Positions 10,800-21,813 of a DNA stretch of 64,000 bases are shown piece after piece. The notes under the pieces are model-generated. The model made no database searches, was not told where the DNA came from, and worked only from the letters and a program-made list of their open reading frames with translations. How positions within the stretch are numbered: position 1 is the first letter of the stretch; every line of letters starts with the position of its first letter. A program made the translations under genes and the position numbers. The stretch is from [Phialemoniopsis] sp. UDSM-2020 (lineage: Eukaryota; Ascomycota; Sordariomycetes; Thyridiales; Thyridiaceae), in contig JAEILZ010000004.1 of the NCBI GenBank assembly GCA_018873225.1, positions 4,030,001 to 4,094,000 on the forward strand. The letters run 5' to 3'.

Positions 10800-12256
10800 A
10801 TGATGGACAAGAATAGCAAGGTTGTCATTGTCGGGGCTGGAATTTTCGGTCTGTCCACCGCCTACCAACTAGCAACGGAAGGTTACCGGAATGTCGTCGT
10901 GCTCGACAGACACATGCCTCCAGTGAGTTGAAGTGCCCCTTCCCGGGACCCCTGAAAGTCTCTCAGGACTAACACTCCTTAAGGTTCCGGATGGATCAAG
11001 CAACGACATCTCCCGCGTCGTCCGCTTCGACTACGCAGACGAGGACTACGTCCAGGTCGCGCACGAGGCGTACCAGCGCTGGCGCAACCTACCAAAATAC
11101 AAGGGCATCTTTCACCCCACGCGCTTCCTGCAGGTCGGCACCAAGAAGCCCGGCGAGGAGAGCAATTGGATGGACAAGACCACGGCGGCCCTGACCAAGC
11201 GCGGCCTGCCCTGGACGCCCCTCGCCGACGCGGCCGCCGCCCGAAGCACCTTTCCGACACTATCCGGCGATATCGCGCCGGAGCCCTTTGCAGGCTACCA
11301 CCACGAGCAAGCGGGCTGGGCCGACGCCGCAAAAGCGGTGAGCCAGCTGCGGGACGACTGCATCGAGGCGGGCGTGTCGTTCATCTGCGGGCCCGAGGGC
11401 ACCGTCACGGGGCTCGAGATGCTCACGCGCGAGACCGTCTGGGCGGTGCGCACGGCGGCCGGCACGCTCGTACAGGGCGACCACTTCGTGCTGGCGGCGG
11501 GCGCGTGGACTTCTGGGATCGTCGACATGTACGGCTCGACGCTGTCGACGGGGCAGGTCGTGGGTTTCACGCGCCTGACGGATGCCGAGATGGAGAGGTA
11601 TAAGGAGCTGCCGGTGTGTATCAACTTTAGCACGGGGTGGTTCAACTTCCCGCCGCATCGGGATAATAACTACCTCAAGTTCGCCGTGCACGGGTGGGGC
11701 TACACGCGCACACCAGAGGGCGAAGACGGGGCTGGAGATGTCGCGACGGCTTCGCTGCCGCCGACTAAGGCACGGCGCCAGAGAGCTAACTTTGTGCCTG
11801 CGGACGGCGAGCAACGTCTGCGCGATGGGTTACACATGATTCTGCCCGAGTTGGCGGACCGCCCGTTTGATAAGACTATCATGTGCTGGTACACCGATAC
11901 GCCGACGGGGGACTTCATCATGGACTACCACCCTGATTACAAGAACTTGTTTGTTGGAGGTGGTGGAAGCGGACAGTAAGTTCTTGTCTGCCCCTTGCGA
12001 CCAGTGCACGTGTGATCGCCGTTAACAATCTGGATCTAGCGCGTTCAAGTTTCTTCCAGTCCTCGGCGAGTACATGTCCCTTGCCATCAAGAAGCGCCTG
12101 CCCAGCTCACTAGAGTCAAAATGGCGTTTCCGGACCGAGTATCGCGGACGTAGTGACACGTTTGTCGGAGACGGTAGCCGGGGCGGACCTGAGCGTCGTG
12201 AGCTTGAGTCAAGCGAGAGAGCCAGCCTCGGAGATGAGGTCAAGTCTAAATTATAG
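10800..12256 (+). CDS. FAD-dependent amine oxidase, sarcosine oxidase/amadoriase family, peroxisomal
   Basis: 443 aa in three exons: 10800-10922, 10984-11975 and 12040-12256. The N-terminal ADP-binding fold is VVIVGAGIFGLSTAYQLA with an acidic end (VVVLDRH). Near the C-terminus MCWYTDTPTGDF carries the Cys that binds FAD covalently in the monomeric sarcosine oxidase family, followed by the second FAD-contact loop GGGGSGHAFK, formed across the last splice. The protein ends in SKL, a canonical PTS1, so it should act in peroxisomes where catalase removes the H2O2 formed. Likely substrates by family are fructosyl amino acids, N-methyl amino acids, pipecolate or saccharopine; I cannot choose among them. 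It is divergent from a Zn2Cys6 regulator. Confidence 0.9.
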
Positions 12257-12880
12257 AATATCAGATCTGCTTTGACTTTTGTTCAGGGGACGAGATGCTT
12301 GCCTTCTTTCCATTCATTATCTTTATCATGATGTTGTTGGAACGCGGATTTGACCAGGTTGTGGAAATGAAATAGAGGTGAGCCTGCCTTCAGAAACACC
12401 AGACGGCGCGCCCCAAAACAACATTTTTTAGAGACCAGGAGAAAAAAAGAGGTTCAAACCGGATTCGACCTGTTGCGCCCTCGGCCACCAAAAAAAAGTC
12501 GCAACTGTGACTGCACTTATCAGGTACCCAGAGTTGGTTTTCGTAGGCACAGGCATCGGACTCCAGTCACGGGTGATCAACCGTTAGGCCAACCCCCCTG
12601 TTGCTGAGAATAGGGGTCTAATCATTAATTATCAACCTTATGCTAGGCACAACCTTCTCCCGAGGGGTAAAACATCACGGAAAAGTCTACACCATCATTG
12701 TGACATCGCCTCGAAGGCTGTTGAAGCGATAGCACAGTAATCATCGTTTTTTTTATCTACCATAAACGCCAAAGCAGTACATTATTTGGAGGCTTTCAAA
12801 CCTGGAGCCTCCTTTTTCCGTTCCCCGAAACAAAACTCTCTCTTCATAATATCTCGCTAGCCTTCATCATCTCATCCCGT
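12257..12880. other. intergenic, 3' flanks of convergent genes
   Basis: No coding gene is visible. Homopolymer A/T runs occur. A tRNA-like hairpin at 12531-12595 (minus) was examined and not accepted (see rejected items). Confidence 0.4.
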
Positions 12881-14286
12881 TTAGACGTCGTAGATGGCCA
12901 TGAGCGCCTTGAAGTCGGCGTGGTTGAGAAGCTTCGCGGCAGTGATTCTGTTGCGAGGAACGTACTGAAACCCTTCCCACATAACCGACAGAACCAACTC
13001 TCGCTCGTGCTCACTGATATCCGGTCTCAGGCGCTGCAGCGCAACCTCCAGCGTCTCCAGCTTCAAGGCCCTCGGGGGCGGGGTCAGACCGGGACCTCTG
13101 TACCACCAGTCCTGAGCCTCGCCGACACCGTCGTGTACTCCGTAGAACTCGTCAAAGTCTGCGCAGGCACCAACGTATCGCCTCTTCCACGACTTGGGGA
13201 ACTGTCCGAGGCAGCCCACCATCTGGGACACGTGATCGGGTCCCCTGCCGCCAAAGAGGGTGTCGCCGTCGAGGTAGATCTGCATGAAGATGTACATGTA
13301 GGACCACATGTCGCTGGAGTAGCTCGGCTGGAACTTGTGCATTCTCTCCGGGGCGCACCCCTGGAAGTCCTGCTCGGCCGTGTTGCGTACTCGCTCGCGC
13401 CAGGACTTCAAGCATCTATAGAAATTCCCAAGAGAGATGCCAGCAGAAGAGACAATCTCTTTTGGGTAGCGGACGGGCTCGACGATCTCTCCTTCTTTGA
13501 AATGGTTGTTGCTGTAGCGGTCGAGGAAGACCTTGCGAGGACGGCCAAACAATTTGTACAAAGTGTCGTCTTTCATGCCATCCAAGAACGGAAAGACGGG
13601 AAGCGTGACGGCGTCGAGAGTAAGCTCTACTGAAAGGTTAGTTGAACGCTCTAGAAATCTGAGATTCCATGGCACATGTACTCGCCTCCGTGCACGATGT
13701 GCAGATCATGCAAGCTCTTCAGGACGGTGAGCAGCTGCTTGGCAAGAAACATCCGCACTTGCGGGGTGATGGTGATCTCCGTTCCCAAAGCGACATGGAG
13801 AGGAGGTCCGAGGATTTGAGGATAAACGAGGATCGTATGGCAAGCGCCCATGCTGCTGGAAGGTGTCCAGATGAAATGGTCTCGGGGCACAATGAAGGAT
13901 CCTTCAGGAAAACGAGTGCCGGAAGGAGTGCCGTTCTTGTTTGCGATCACCCCGGCATTCACGAGCTCATTCTTTGCCATCTGCTCCTCAACAAAAACCT
14001 TGAGCGTGACAAAATTTTCTCCTTGAAGATCACGCGCCAGCCAGAGGGTGTAGTGACCAGACCAGCCCAGCTTGTGCACGATGCGATACCTCTGGTTGAG
14101 GACCTCGCCAATGCAGAGCGGGAGATAGGAGCCATCGGGAGACTCGTAACGCTCTCTGTACTCACATTGGGCTACATCGAGCTCCCAATCATTGATGTAG
14201 TCGCCGTGATCTGCGCCAGTGTGGCTCTGGCCGCTCCGAACTGGGAGAGGTTGCGTCTTGCTCATTCCCTGGTAGGGACGAGACAT
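12881..14286 (-). CDS. SRPK-like protein kinase, probable pseudokinase
   Basis: 449 aa in two exons, 13686-14286 and 12881-13629. The N-lobe is kinase-like: VLNQRYRIVHKLGWSGHYTLWLARD (glycine-rich loop) and VTLKVF, whose Lys matches VAIK. The C-lobe shows the APE equivalent CAPERM and SDMWSYMYIFMQI. The HRD-type segment reads HIVHG-VELTLDAV, without the catalytic Asp or the usual Asn. Where DFG is expected I see SLGNFYR. The intron falls exactly in this catalytic loop. Frame is kept only by a GC donor (GCGAGT); the nearby GT would shift it. SRPK enzymes phosphorylate SR proteins, and fungi carry many divergent copies. A dead kinase, a gene in early decay or a misplaced splice are all possible. 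Confidence 0.7.
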
Positions 14287-15036
14287 TGTTTATCGATGGC
14301 CAATGCACGAAGAAAGTGATCTTTGAGGAAGGGCGCGTTGAAATAGAAGACAAGGTTTGAAAAGAAAGGTGCTCAGTCTCAGGGAAACATGAGGCGTTGT
14401 TGAGGAGACGCTTCAAAGACAAGGGGGCCCAGCAATGGGATGCACGGTCTATGGGTGATGCGCCAAATGCTGGTTGGGGCCTCTAGCGAACCTAGAAGTC
14501 TACACTTTATTTTCACTGAGGTGCTATTCTCATCACGTTCAGAAATCTTAGTGAACATAGAAACAATGCGAAATACTCTGCTAGCCACTGTGAAAGCCTG
14601 GTCTCAAGAAGACAGGGAGAGCCAGCGTCGTGGACAAAAATGACAAAATACTTGGTCCAGATCGCATATACATGAAAAATCTTCAGCATAACAAATATGA
14701 AAACTTCTTCAAGGGAAAGGCTGGTTCTTTTTACCGTCATGATGCACGCCTTCATAGTATAGATGCATTTGCTCACGGGCAGTGTGGTTGAGTGCCGGGT
14801 GGGTCTCAGGACTGTTGACCATCCATCACCACTAGCGCAAACACTTAAAGAGCGACCCACTTTTGCAGCAATGGATCCTTGCAAGCGCGTCTTCCGACGC
14901 GTCGCGGGGCAAAATTGATTGTCGCTTGGTCACCCATCATCACTGTTTGTTTGCGACAGCCATTCTTCTTCGTTTTTCTGCAAACCAGACCTGTGCTTTT
15001 TGTCTTTGACGAAGTAGTAATTGTAATCTAGTCATA
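14287..15036. other. intergenic, divergent promoter region
   Basis: 750 bp between the kinase-like gene and thymidylate synthase. No gene or clear element was recognised apart from short frames without support. Confidence 0.4.
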
Positions 15037-16106
15037 ATGGCGCCAACGGAGAGCAGGCATGAGGAATACCAGTACCTAGATCTCGTCCGAGAGATCCTAG
15101 AGGAGGGGGAGAGGCGGCCGGACCGGTAAGTTTCTCTCGTCGTCGCACAAAGCCCTCGACCGTACCCAAGGACTGGATAACAAGGGACTGACAATCGCCT
15201 TCACCCAATCGCAGGACCGGCACCGGTACAATCTCCATTTTCGCCCCCCGACCCCTCAAGTTCAAGCTCCACGACGCCGACAACAACCCGATCCTGCCCC
15301 TCCTCACCACCAAGCGCGTCTTCACCCGTGCCGTCATCGCCGAGCTGCTGTGGTTCGTCGAGGGCAACACCAACGGCAAGGCCCTGAGTGACGTCGGCGT
15401 CAAGATCTGGGACGGCAACGGCTCCCGCGAGTTCCTCGACAACCTCGGCCTGCACCACCGCGAGGTCGGCGACCTCGGCCCCGTCTACGGCTTCCAGTGG
15501 CGCCATTTCGGGGCCGACTACGTCGACTGCCACGCCGACTACACGGGCCAGGGCGTCGACCAGCTCGCCGAGATCGTACACAAGCTGCGGAACAACCCCT
15601 ACGACAGGCGCATGATCATGAGCGCGTGGAACCCGCGCGACATGAAGCAGATGGTCCTGCCGCCCTGCCACATGTTTGCCCAGTTCTACGTCTCGTACCC
15701 CAACAATAAGAAGGCGGCGTCAAAAGACGGCCAAACGAACGGCAACGGCGAGGCAGAAGAGGAGAAGCCCAAGGGCCACCTGCACTGCCAGATGTACCAG
15801 CGGTCGTGCGACATGGGTCTCGGCGTGCCCTTCAACATCGCCAGCTACGCGCTGCTGACGCACATGCTCGCCCAGGTCTGCGATCTGGTGCCGGGTACCC
15901 TGACGCAGGTAATGGGCGACGCGCACGTCTACATCGACCACATCGAGGCCTTACAGACGCAGCTCGAGCGCGAGCCCAGGCCGTTCCCGCACCTCGAGAT
16001 CCCGCCCGAGAAGAAGAACGGCAGCATCGACGGGTGGAAGGTCGAGGACTTTGTCATCAAGGGGTACGACCCGCACAAGACGATCGCCATGAAGATGTCG
16101 GTGTAG
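15037..16106 (+). CDS. CDC21: thymidylate synthase
   Basis: 326 aa in two exons: 15037-15125 and 15215-16106 (intron 89 nt, GTAAGT..GCAG). The enzyme methylates dUMP to dTMP with methylene-tetrahydrofolate and is the only de novo source of dTMP. Family landmarks run in order: [46 protein letters not shown], the catalytic Cys in PPCHMF (near residue 180), [21 protein letters not shown] and GDAHVYIDH. An acidic, low-complexity insert (about 25 residues from [10 protein letters not shown]) sits between [12 protein letters not shown] and HCQMYQRS, at a place where fungal enzymes vary. There is no targeting signal, and the start is fixed by the short exon 1 ([17 protein letters not shown]). It is a housekeeping gene and a good anchor for synteny. 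Confidence 0.97.
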
Positions 16107-16529
16107 TACGTGAGAGCAGGGCTCCGATTTGTGTATGGTTACGTTGCGCTAGACTTAGATACGCAAGGCATTTCAACATTTGTCAGGATAAGTAATGATA
16201 GCATTTTTACATGTCTGTTAATTGCAGTGTATCGTGCCGTCCAACTGCGCCCGGGAAGTGACATTGCTGTCGTGTGTTGCGGTCATTTTCTTGCTGCCAC
16301 TGATAATAATCTTGACTGACACCTGGCCAGCCACGGCCCGTCGCGACGTCAGCCTGCATGTCCCGTGCAGGCACGATGGTGGCAGTGCACCGATTGTGTG
16401 GCATTGCGTCGACCTTTTTTTCCCGTACTCTTTTACCGTTGACCTCTTATTACTTTGCTCCTCTCTTTTCCCCCTTTTCTCCCTGATGCACATCACGGCT
16501 TTCACCCTCTGATCGCTCCCAAAACAGCC
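16107..16529. other. intergenic, HET gene promoter
   Basis: A CT-rich tract at about 16427-16500 just before the HET-gene ATG resembles a fungal promoter/5' UTR. No other feature was seen. Confidence 0.4.
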
Positions 16530-18470
16530 ATGCATTGGCGTAGCCTGATCACGAGAGACACGACTCTAGAAGTGCAACCAGAAAGGTCGGGTCCGAGAAG
16601 GGAGGCCCGAGGGGCCCTGACAACATTTCACTATGAACCATTGCCTGATCCCCGCAACTACATACGACTCATCGAACTCCTTCCTGGTGATGATGAGATT
16701 ATCTCCTGCCGCCTGACTCGTTGGCTCGTCTCTGAGGCGCCACCTTACTGCGCCATATCCTACACCTGGGGAGACCCTTTGGACATGGCTCACGCTCACG
16801 TCAATGGCCAAGATATGGTCATCCGCAGGAATTGCGAATATGTTCTGCGCCAAGCCCAATGGCAGTCTGGTGATCGATTCCTATGGATCGATTCCATCTG
16901 CATGAATCAGCAAGATGATGATGAGAAGGGCCATCAGGTTGCCATGATGGGCAGCATTTTCGGCAGAGCTAACCACGTTAGAGCGTGTGTTGGCCCGCAC
17001 AGCGACGAGAGCGAACTGCTATTGAAGTTTTGTAAACGACATTCCCGCTATCTCGAAAAGCTGTGGAACTCAACGGATCATGAAAATCATTTGCATCCCC
17101 ACCTACTCAAGGCGATTTTCTACCCTACCTACCCGAATTTACGGCTTTTCAAACACCGCACTACTTTGCTCAAGCTTGTCCAGGCCCTGAACCACCTCTT
17201 TCAAAGACCATATTTCACCCGTCTGTGGGTGTTTCAGGAAATTTGCTTGGCCGGCACCGATACGAGCCTCTGCTGCGGTGATGCGCGGCTACCTCTGCGA
17301 CATGTCTGCGTGTTGCACTCCTTGCTTTATTACCGCGCACGTGTTCTTGGTGCACTTGGGGAGGATCCTTTGCCCATACCCCGATCCCTCATCACTGCGA
17401 TGTTCTACATTGCCGATTCCTTGACGTTGGTTGATTCGTTATGGCAAACAATGCAAGCGACAGTCCAATTGAAATGCGAAGATCCTCGTGATAAGATCTA
17501 CGGCATGCTATCTGTCATTGAATGGGGAAATGCCTCACCACTGCGACCGGATTACGGGCTCACGTCCTTTGACTTGTCGATAAGGTTCCTAGAGTGCCTC
17601 CCGAAGGACATATACCGTCTTGTCAGGTTCGAGGGTATAATTGAGATGTTAGGCAAGGGGTTGCGCCTATCCCCGGCGCATAACGAAGCAATGAGATCTG
17701 CCTTGGAAATGAGAGGGATACTCTCGGGCCAAAGCTTTCAACCTGTGATGACCCGAGACCAATTCTCGCATCAGTGTTCTCGATCTATGGAAGCCATCCA
17801 GGTTGTAGGCTGGCGACATTTTCAGATCAGCCAATCTGCGAGCTTTCCATCTCCAAACCCTTTGCTGGAGGAGAGCTGCGAGAATCACAGCAGATATCAA
17901 GAAGATCTTGTGAAAGCTCTAGTTGGCCATCCTGATACGCCCCGTCTTTATCGGGCTGCTTGGATTGAGGCGACCGATGCAGCTAGGGCAACGCAGCCGA
18001 CTTTCCACCTTCTCGTTCCCGCAGCGACAGAGCCCGGTGACCTGATACTTTGGCCATCCTACTCATCGGAAATCATCAAAAGGTGTCTGGTTGTGAGGAA
18101 GACTCCCCAGGAAAATTTGTTTCACGTGGTCGGTCAGGGACTTCGTCTCCAACGCATCGACAACGTCATTGCGGGGGTCGACGGGGATTTTGACCAAAAT
18201 ACAAGTAACCACGACGACCACACCAATGGCGATCACCCACTATACTACAAAGATGACTGGGACCAAGGCCATTCTACTTACGTGGACACGGGTTCGACCA
18301 TTGCATCATATGTTGTGACTTTCAACATGGAAGATCTACTTTGCTTCGTATGTCCACCAGTCCTCGGTATCGATGCAGAGCCTGAGATCTGGACGGATTG
18401 GATCATCGACCGCTTGAACACACGTGTTTGCAGCTACGTCAATTCCTCTTTTGCAGAGCTGAAATCCTAG
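16530..18470 (+). CDS. heterokaryon incompatibility (HET) domain protein
   Basis: A single-exon gene of 646 aa. The ATG at 16530 (MHWRSLITRD) is chosen because the frame upstream opens only with TTG. The HET domain lies at residues about 45-210. Its core motifs are APPYCAISYTWGDP, RFLWIDSICMNQ-DDDEKGHQVAMM and YFTRLWVFQEICLA. The C-terminal half has no recognised NACHT, WD or TPR module; it contains the usual fungal HET tail with DPRDKIYGMLSVIE. HET proteins trigger cell death when genetically different hyphae fuse and are thought to be a fungal counterpart of TIR-type immunity. The genes are numerous and polymorphic. This one borders the broken-gene block to its right. Confidence 0.92.
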   Translation: MHWRSLITRDTTLEVQPERSGPRREARGALTTFHYEPLPDPRNYIRLIELLPGDDEIISCRLTRWLVSEAPPYCAISYTWGDPLDMAHAHVNGQDMVIRRNCEYVLRQAQWQSGDRFLWIDSICMNQQDDDEKGHQVAMMGSIFGRANHVRACVGPHSDESELLLKFCKRHSRYLEKLWNSTDHENHLHPHLLKAIFYPTYPNLRLFKHRTTLLKLVQALNHLFQRPYFTRLWVFQEICLAGTDTSLCCGDARLPLRHVCVLHSLLYYRARVLGALGEDPLPIPRSLITAMFYIADSLTLVDSLWQTMQATVQLKCEDPRDKIYGMLSVIEWGNASPLRPDYGLTSFDLSIRFLECLPKDIYRLVRFEGIIEMLGKGLRLSPAHNEAMRSALEMRGILSGQSFQPVMTRDQFSHQCSRSMEAIQVVGWRHFQISQSASFPSPNPLLEESCENHSRYQEDLVKALVGHPDTPRLYRAAWIEATDAARATQPTFHLLVPAATEPGDLILWPSYSSEIIKRCLVVRKTPQENLFHVVGQGLRLQRIDNVIAGVDGDFDQNTSNHDDHTNGDHPLYYKDDWDQGHSTYVDTGSTIASYVVTFNMEDLLCFVCPPVLGIDAEPEIWTDWIIDRLNTRVCSYVNSSFAELKS

Positions 18471-18908
18471 GCCTCTTGGTGTTTTTGCAGGGTATTAGAC
18501 GTCGCAAATCCTCTTATCCAAATAGTGAGAAAGATGTCCGAATGGCTGAGTCGAGAGTAAGGTTTCACTGCGAGTTTGCCGTCATTCACCATTGGGTACT
18601 ATGAAACATATTTTGAAATTTCTAATGGGGCAAACCAAAATCAACATCCATGCCAAAAGCGCACGAAGAGCAACATAGCTCAAAAGACGAATGCCATTAG
18701 ACTAAAGTAGCTTTCTCACAAACAACTACTAACTGCGGCCTTTACAAAGACCAAACAACTAATTCATATTACTTGATAATCTGACGATCTCCGCTCCTCA
18801 GTGAACTTAGTTTCTTGGAACTCTGCCTTGCGCTTGATCAAGGTTCCCACGGCTCCGGCGGCTTTGTGCAACTGCACCGGTAAGGCCAACAGGTTGCAAG
18901 AAGGGAAG

Positions 18909-18945
18909 CGTCGCACTCGCGGGCACTCGCGGGCACTCGCGGGTG
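18909..18945. repeat. 10-bp tandem repeat (ACTCGCGGGC)
   Basis: Three adjoining copies, GC-rich in an otherwise mixed region. The block lies inside a minus-strand frame, where it would encode repeated PRVPA/ECPRV-type residues. Confidence 0.8.
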
Positions 18946-19211
18946 GGCCACTCGCACGCGTCTTCACGGACCATGATGGTGTCTCCCGGTGCCGGAGAGA
19001 TAACATTGTTTCGAATGCCCGCGGCCTTCAGCAACGGGTCTGGCAAGGCGTCGAAGATTTCTCCCTCAGAGTCGAGATGGCGCTTCAGCCCTCCATAAGT
19101 CATGACTTCGGCAAGTGTCCTGGTAAAAGGGTGGCTCGTCGATCAGATAGATGGATAGATAGAAAGCTAGATAGCTGTGGGCGAGCTCGAGCGGGGACGA
19201 GAGTGAACTCG

Positions 19212-19604
19212 TCAAAGATCCCAAGTGGTAAGAGGAGAAGTAAGAGAGTTGTACTTATGCACCTCTAATATGTGGATGTACTGATTGGCATGGTAAAGCT
19301 GAGGTGTCCGGGTGCTTCCAAGGTCCCTAGTAAAACTACTGCTCTGTAGGCTCTGCGACAATACAAATTGACCATCTGGTTGAGAGTGACTTCCGTGTGG
19401 CTCGGAGAGAGAGATAAATTGCAAAACCTCGGAAGCTCTCAAGCCAGCAGATTCGGCGAGAGAGGTATCCGATGATGCTGTCGTCTTGAACAACGGCGCG
19501 GGGCTGCAACTGATCAGCCTGGGTCCGATAACGCTATGGTTGCGGGGGACAGCGACCTGGGTGTAGGGGCCCGGCTGATGGGCTCGGAGGCTACTGGTTG
19601 TCAT
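19212..19604 (-). CDS. doubtful ORF, 130 aa, unrecognised
   Basis: It begins with an ATG at 19604 (MTTSSLRAHQPGPYTQVAV..) and is Ser/Thr/Pro-rich with no domain. A second minus-strand frame at 18807-19103 (MTYGGLKRHLDSEGEIFDAL..) could be a later exon, but no convincing splice joins them. The short string PAPGDTIMVR in the second frame resembles PPPADSIMVR near 29.46 kb, hinting at related fragments. It may be a gene remnant rather than a working gene. Confidence 0.25.
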   Translation of the reverse strand: MTTSSLRAHQPGPYTQVAVPRNHSVIGPRLISCSPAPLFKTTASSDTSLAESAGLRASEVLQFISLSEPHGSHSQPDGQFVLSQSLQSSSFTRDLGSTRTPQLYHANQYIHILEVHKYNSLTSPLTTWDL

Positions 19605-19930
19605 TGTGGTCGGACATCTTGTTTCCTGCTCAGAATTTGCTGATGATGATGCTGGTGTACATAGACTTCGTCAGATGTCCGCAGCGCCTTGACGGACTAG
19701 AGCAGGGCTGTCATGTAAATTCGCTTCGATAGGTCGTTCGGGCGCTGACTACTTGCGTCACGGTACCGGCGGAAGTCTTGCCGGCCTGCAAAAGGCAAGA
19801 CTGGGCCTGCTGAAACTCATCAGGGTTGTTAAGACTGAGGATGTCGGTCACGTCTCCGCCGCTCGGGCCGGATACAGCCCCGGTATGCATCGAGGTACTT
19901 CTTGGATATCAGGGTGAGTACCGTATTGGT

Positions 19931-20255
19931 GCCGTGCAGAATCAAGTTTTCCGTGTGAAACTTTGGCTACGGGTCCGACTGCCACATGGGGAGGCAGCTG
20001 AAGAGCACGTTGGCGGCATCCGCGCCGTCACGAATGACGTGGAGGAAAATCTTGATGACAGCGAGATACTTCTTTGCGAAAGCTGTGTTCGATAAGCCGT
20101 GCAGAATAGGAGTCTCCGTGAGAAGCTTCGGGTAGGGGTCTGACTGCCACATCGGGAGGCAGCTGAAAAGCAGATCGACGGCATCTGCGCCGTCTCGAAC
20201 CATCTTGACGGCAGGATTGTTCTCACCGAGCTCCTCGAGGGAGGCTCTCACGTTC
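19931..20255 (-). pseudogene. 165-bp in-frame tandem repeat in a broken gene
   Basis: Two adjoining units, 19931-20095 and 20096-20255. On the minus strand each encodes about 55 residues. The copies share VRDGADA--LLFSCLPMWQ, a SDP box, an ILHG box and a KKYL box. The unit length is a multiple of three, so the duplication kept the frame when it arose. The second unit read now has a TAG where the first has the Tyr codon of SDPYPK. Upstream on the same strand (about 20.45-20.58 kb) lies FEALGNILRRAPEYCDNNL, perhaps from the same gene but in a different frame. The family is not recognised. Confidence 0.5.
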
Positions 20256-20920
20256 CCGGCCATGGGAGACCTGATGTTCCACGACATTGAAGACATGGTG
20301 CGGGTAGGTGGAAGTGAGGCGCTGATAGAATCCGGCCTGTTTTCGATGATTCTTGTGCGGGTGCTGGCGGACTGCGTGGAGGGGGATTCAACGGTACGCT
20401 TTGGGACCAGATCTCGAAAGATAAATGCTCGAAGAGGGTATCAAGGAGCGTGGTTATAGCCCGGGAGCGCTCGGCACACTTTGGAAGAAATGCCGAGTTT
20501 TCGTAAAAGGTTATTATCGCAATACTCAGGAGCGCGGCGTAGGATGTTCCCCAAAGCCTCGAATTCGAGCATCGCAACTTGAGCCACCCACCCCCACTAC
20601 TGCGTGGGAGGCGCCATCTGGTGAGAATCGGCCACCTGGTAGGTTTTGGCAACAGGCGATGCAGTGATCGCGATGTAGACTCGGACGAAGCCAGACTGCA
20701 GGTAAGGAGGAAAGATGAGTGTGCCAGTCAGTTTCCAGAGCGTTGATGAGACGCCGAAAGATCTTAGGCTCAGTGTGCTCGTTCTCGAGGCAGCCGGAAC
20801 GGCCGATTCGTAGAACTCGTCACGGAAAGTGATTCTCAGGACCGGTGAGGCGTGGAGAGGAATGCCTCGCTTCATTCCTCCCTACGCATTGCATGCAGAG
20901 CTTTTCAAAGTAGTTATGTA

Positions 20921-20990
20921 CATATAGATATATATAGATGTATATATAGTTATACAAGGACGGAGAGAGGTATATATATATATATATAGA
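20921..20990. repeat. TA-rich microsatellite pair
   Basis: Imperfect TATATAGA-type repeats at 20921-20955 and a purer TA run at 20971-20988. Confidence 0.85.
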
Positions 20991-21161
20991 CTCAGGTGAT
21001 CCATGATGCGATCAGGATCAATCGAATCCCTGTCGGACTCACTCAGGAGGATGCATTCGTCAGCCATCTCGTAGGCCGGAGTAGTGACGTTCTCCTTCTC
21101 GGTAGGCATGTTAATGTTTCCAGGATATACAAGACAGCGGTACTATGTGTCCAGGATGATC

Positions 21162-21570
21162 TCAGTCGGCATGGTACTCCCTGAAAGCCAGACTTGACGG
21201 GACGAGCTCGCCCGCTCCATGAGATGCGGACGCGCGAGTTCCCAATGATTCGAGGATAAAAAAGTGGACGAAGGAGGAACGGGTGGTCTCGACACGCGTG
21301 GTGGATGGGATAACCTTGCATCTGCTTAATCGCCATCTCCGCAGCGTGGCGGTGCACAAAGCCGCAGCCCTTTCCAGGAGGAACCTTGACGTAAGTGATC
21401 TCGCCGAAGCCCTGGAAGAAAGGGGGCGTGTTCGCCTCCTCCGCGGTCAGCTCACCAATCGACCCGCTCTGTAGGCGCGAGTTGAAGATGATGGTGCTGA
21501 CCGCCAAGCCTAGCACGCCCTCCGAGCACACATAGCTGAGCAATTGCGCCTTGGGCAGAGGCATAGTCAT
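21162..21570 (-). pseudogene. Csx1/Nam8-type RNA-binding protein fragment (third RRM)
   Basis: The minus-strand frame contains FFQGFGEITYVKVPPGKGCG, the RNP core of the third RRM of the Csx1/Nam8 (TIA-1-like) family, then HAAEMAIKQMQGYPI. The family continues directly with GNSRVR-SW; here that string (GNSRVRISW, near 21.22-21.25 kb) appears only after about 20 unrelated residues. The part before the RRM (MTMPLPKAQLLSYVCSEG..) does not match the family, and the RNP2 region is missing. It is on the same strand as the first-RRM fragment at 27.2 kb and in the right order, so both may come from one disrupted gene. Not functional as it stands. Confidence 0.6.
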
Positions 21571-21763
21571 TGTCGTAGGCTTGAGCCTACGACATCACCG
21601 TCGCTGCGGAAAGAAACAGTTCGATCCACTGACAAGTAGATCGTAGATATTGTCAAAATCAACGCACTACACTCCGACATCGCAATGCGGATGGTTGGCG
21701 GAGGTTTGCTTGGCAGGATCTTTTCATCCAAGCACGCCTATTGAGTCTGAAAATATGTAATAT

Positions 21764-21813
21764 GATATATATATATGTGTGTGTGTGTGTGCATGTATAT
21801 ATATACATATATA
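21764..21813. repeat. TA/TG compound microsatellite
   Basis: A TA run, then about eight TG units, then another TA run with TACATA. Confidence 0.85.

Noticed and set aside
12531..12595. tRNA-like element on the minus strand: 7-bp pairing ends (GGGTTGG with CCAACTC) and an A-box-like TGGCCTAACGG
   Set aside because: Only 65 nt, no proper B box between the arms, and no foldable anticodon arm. At best a tRNA relic.
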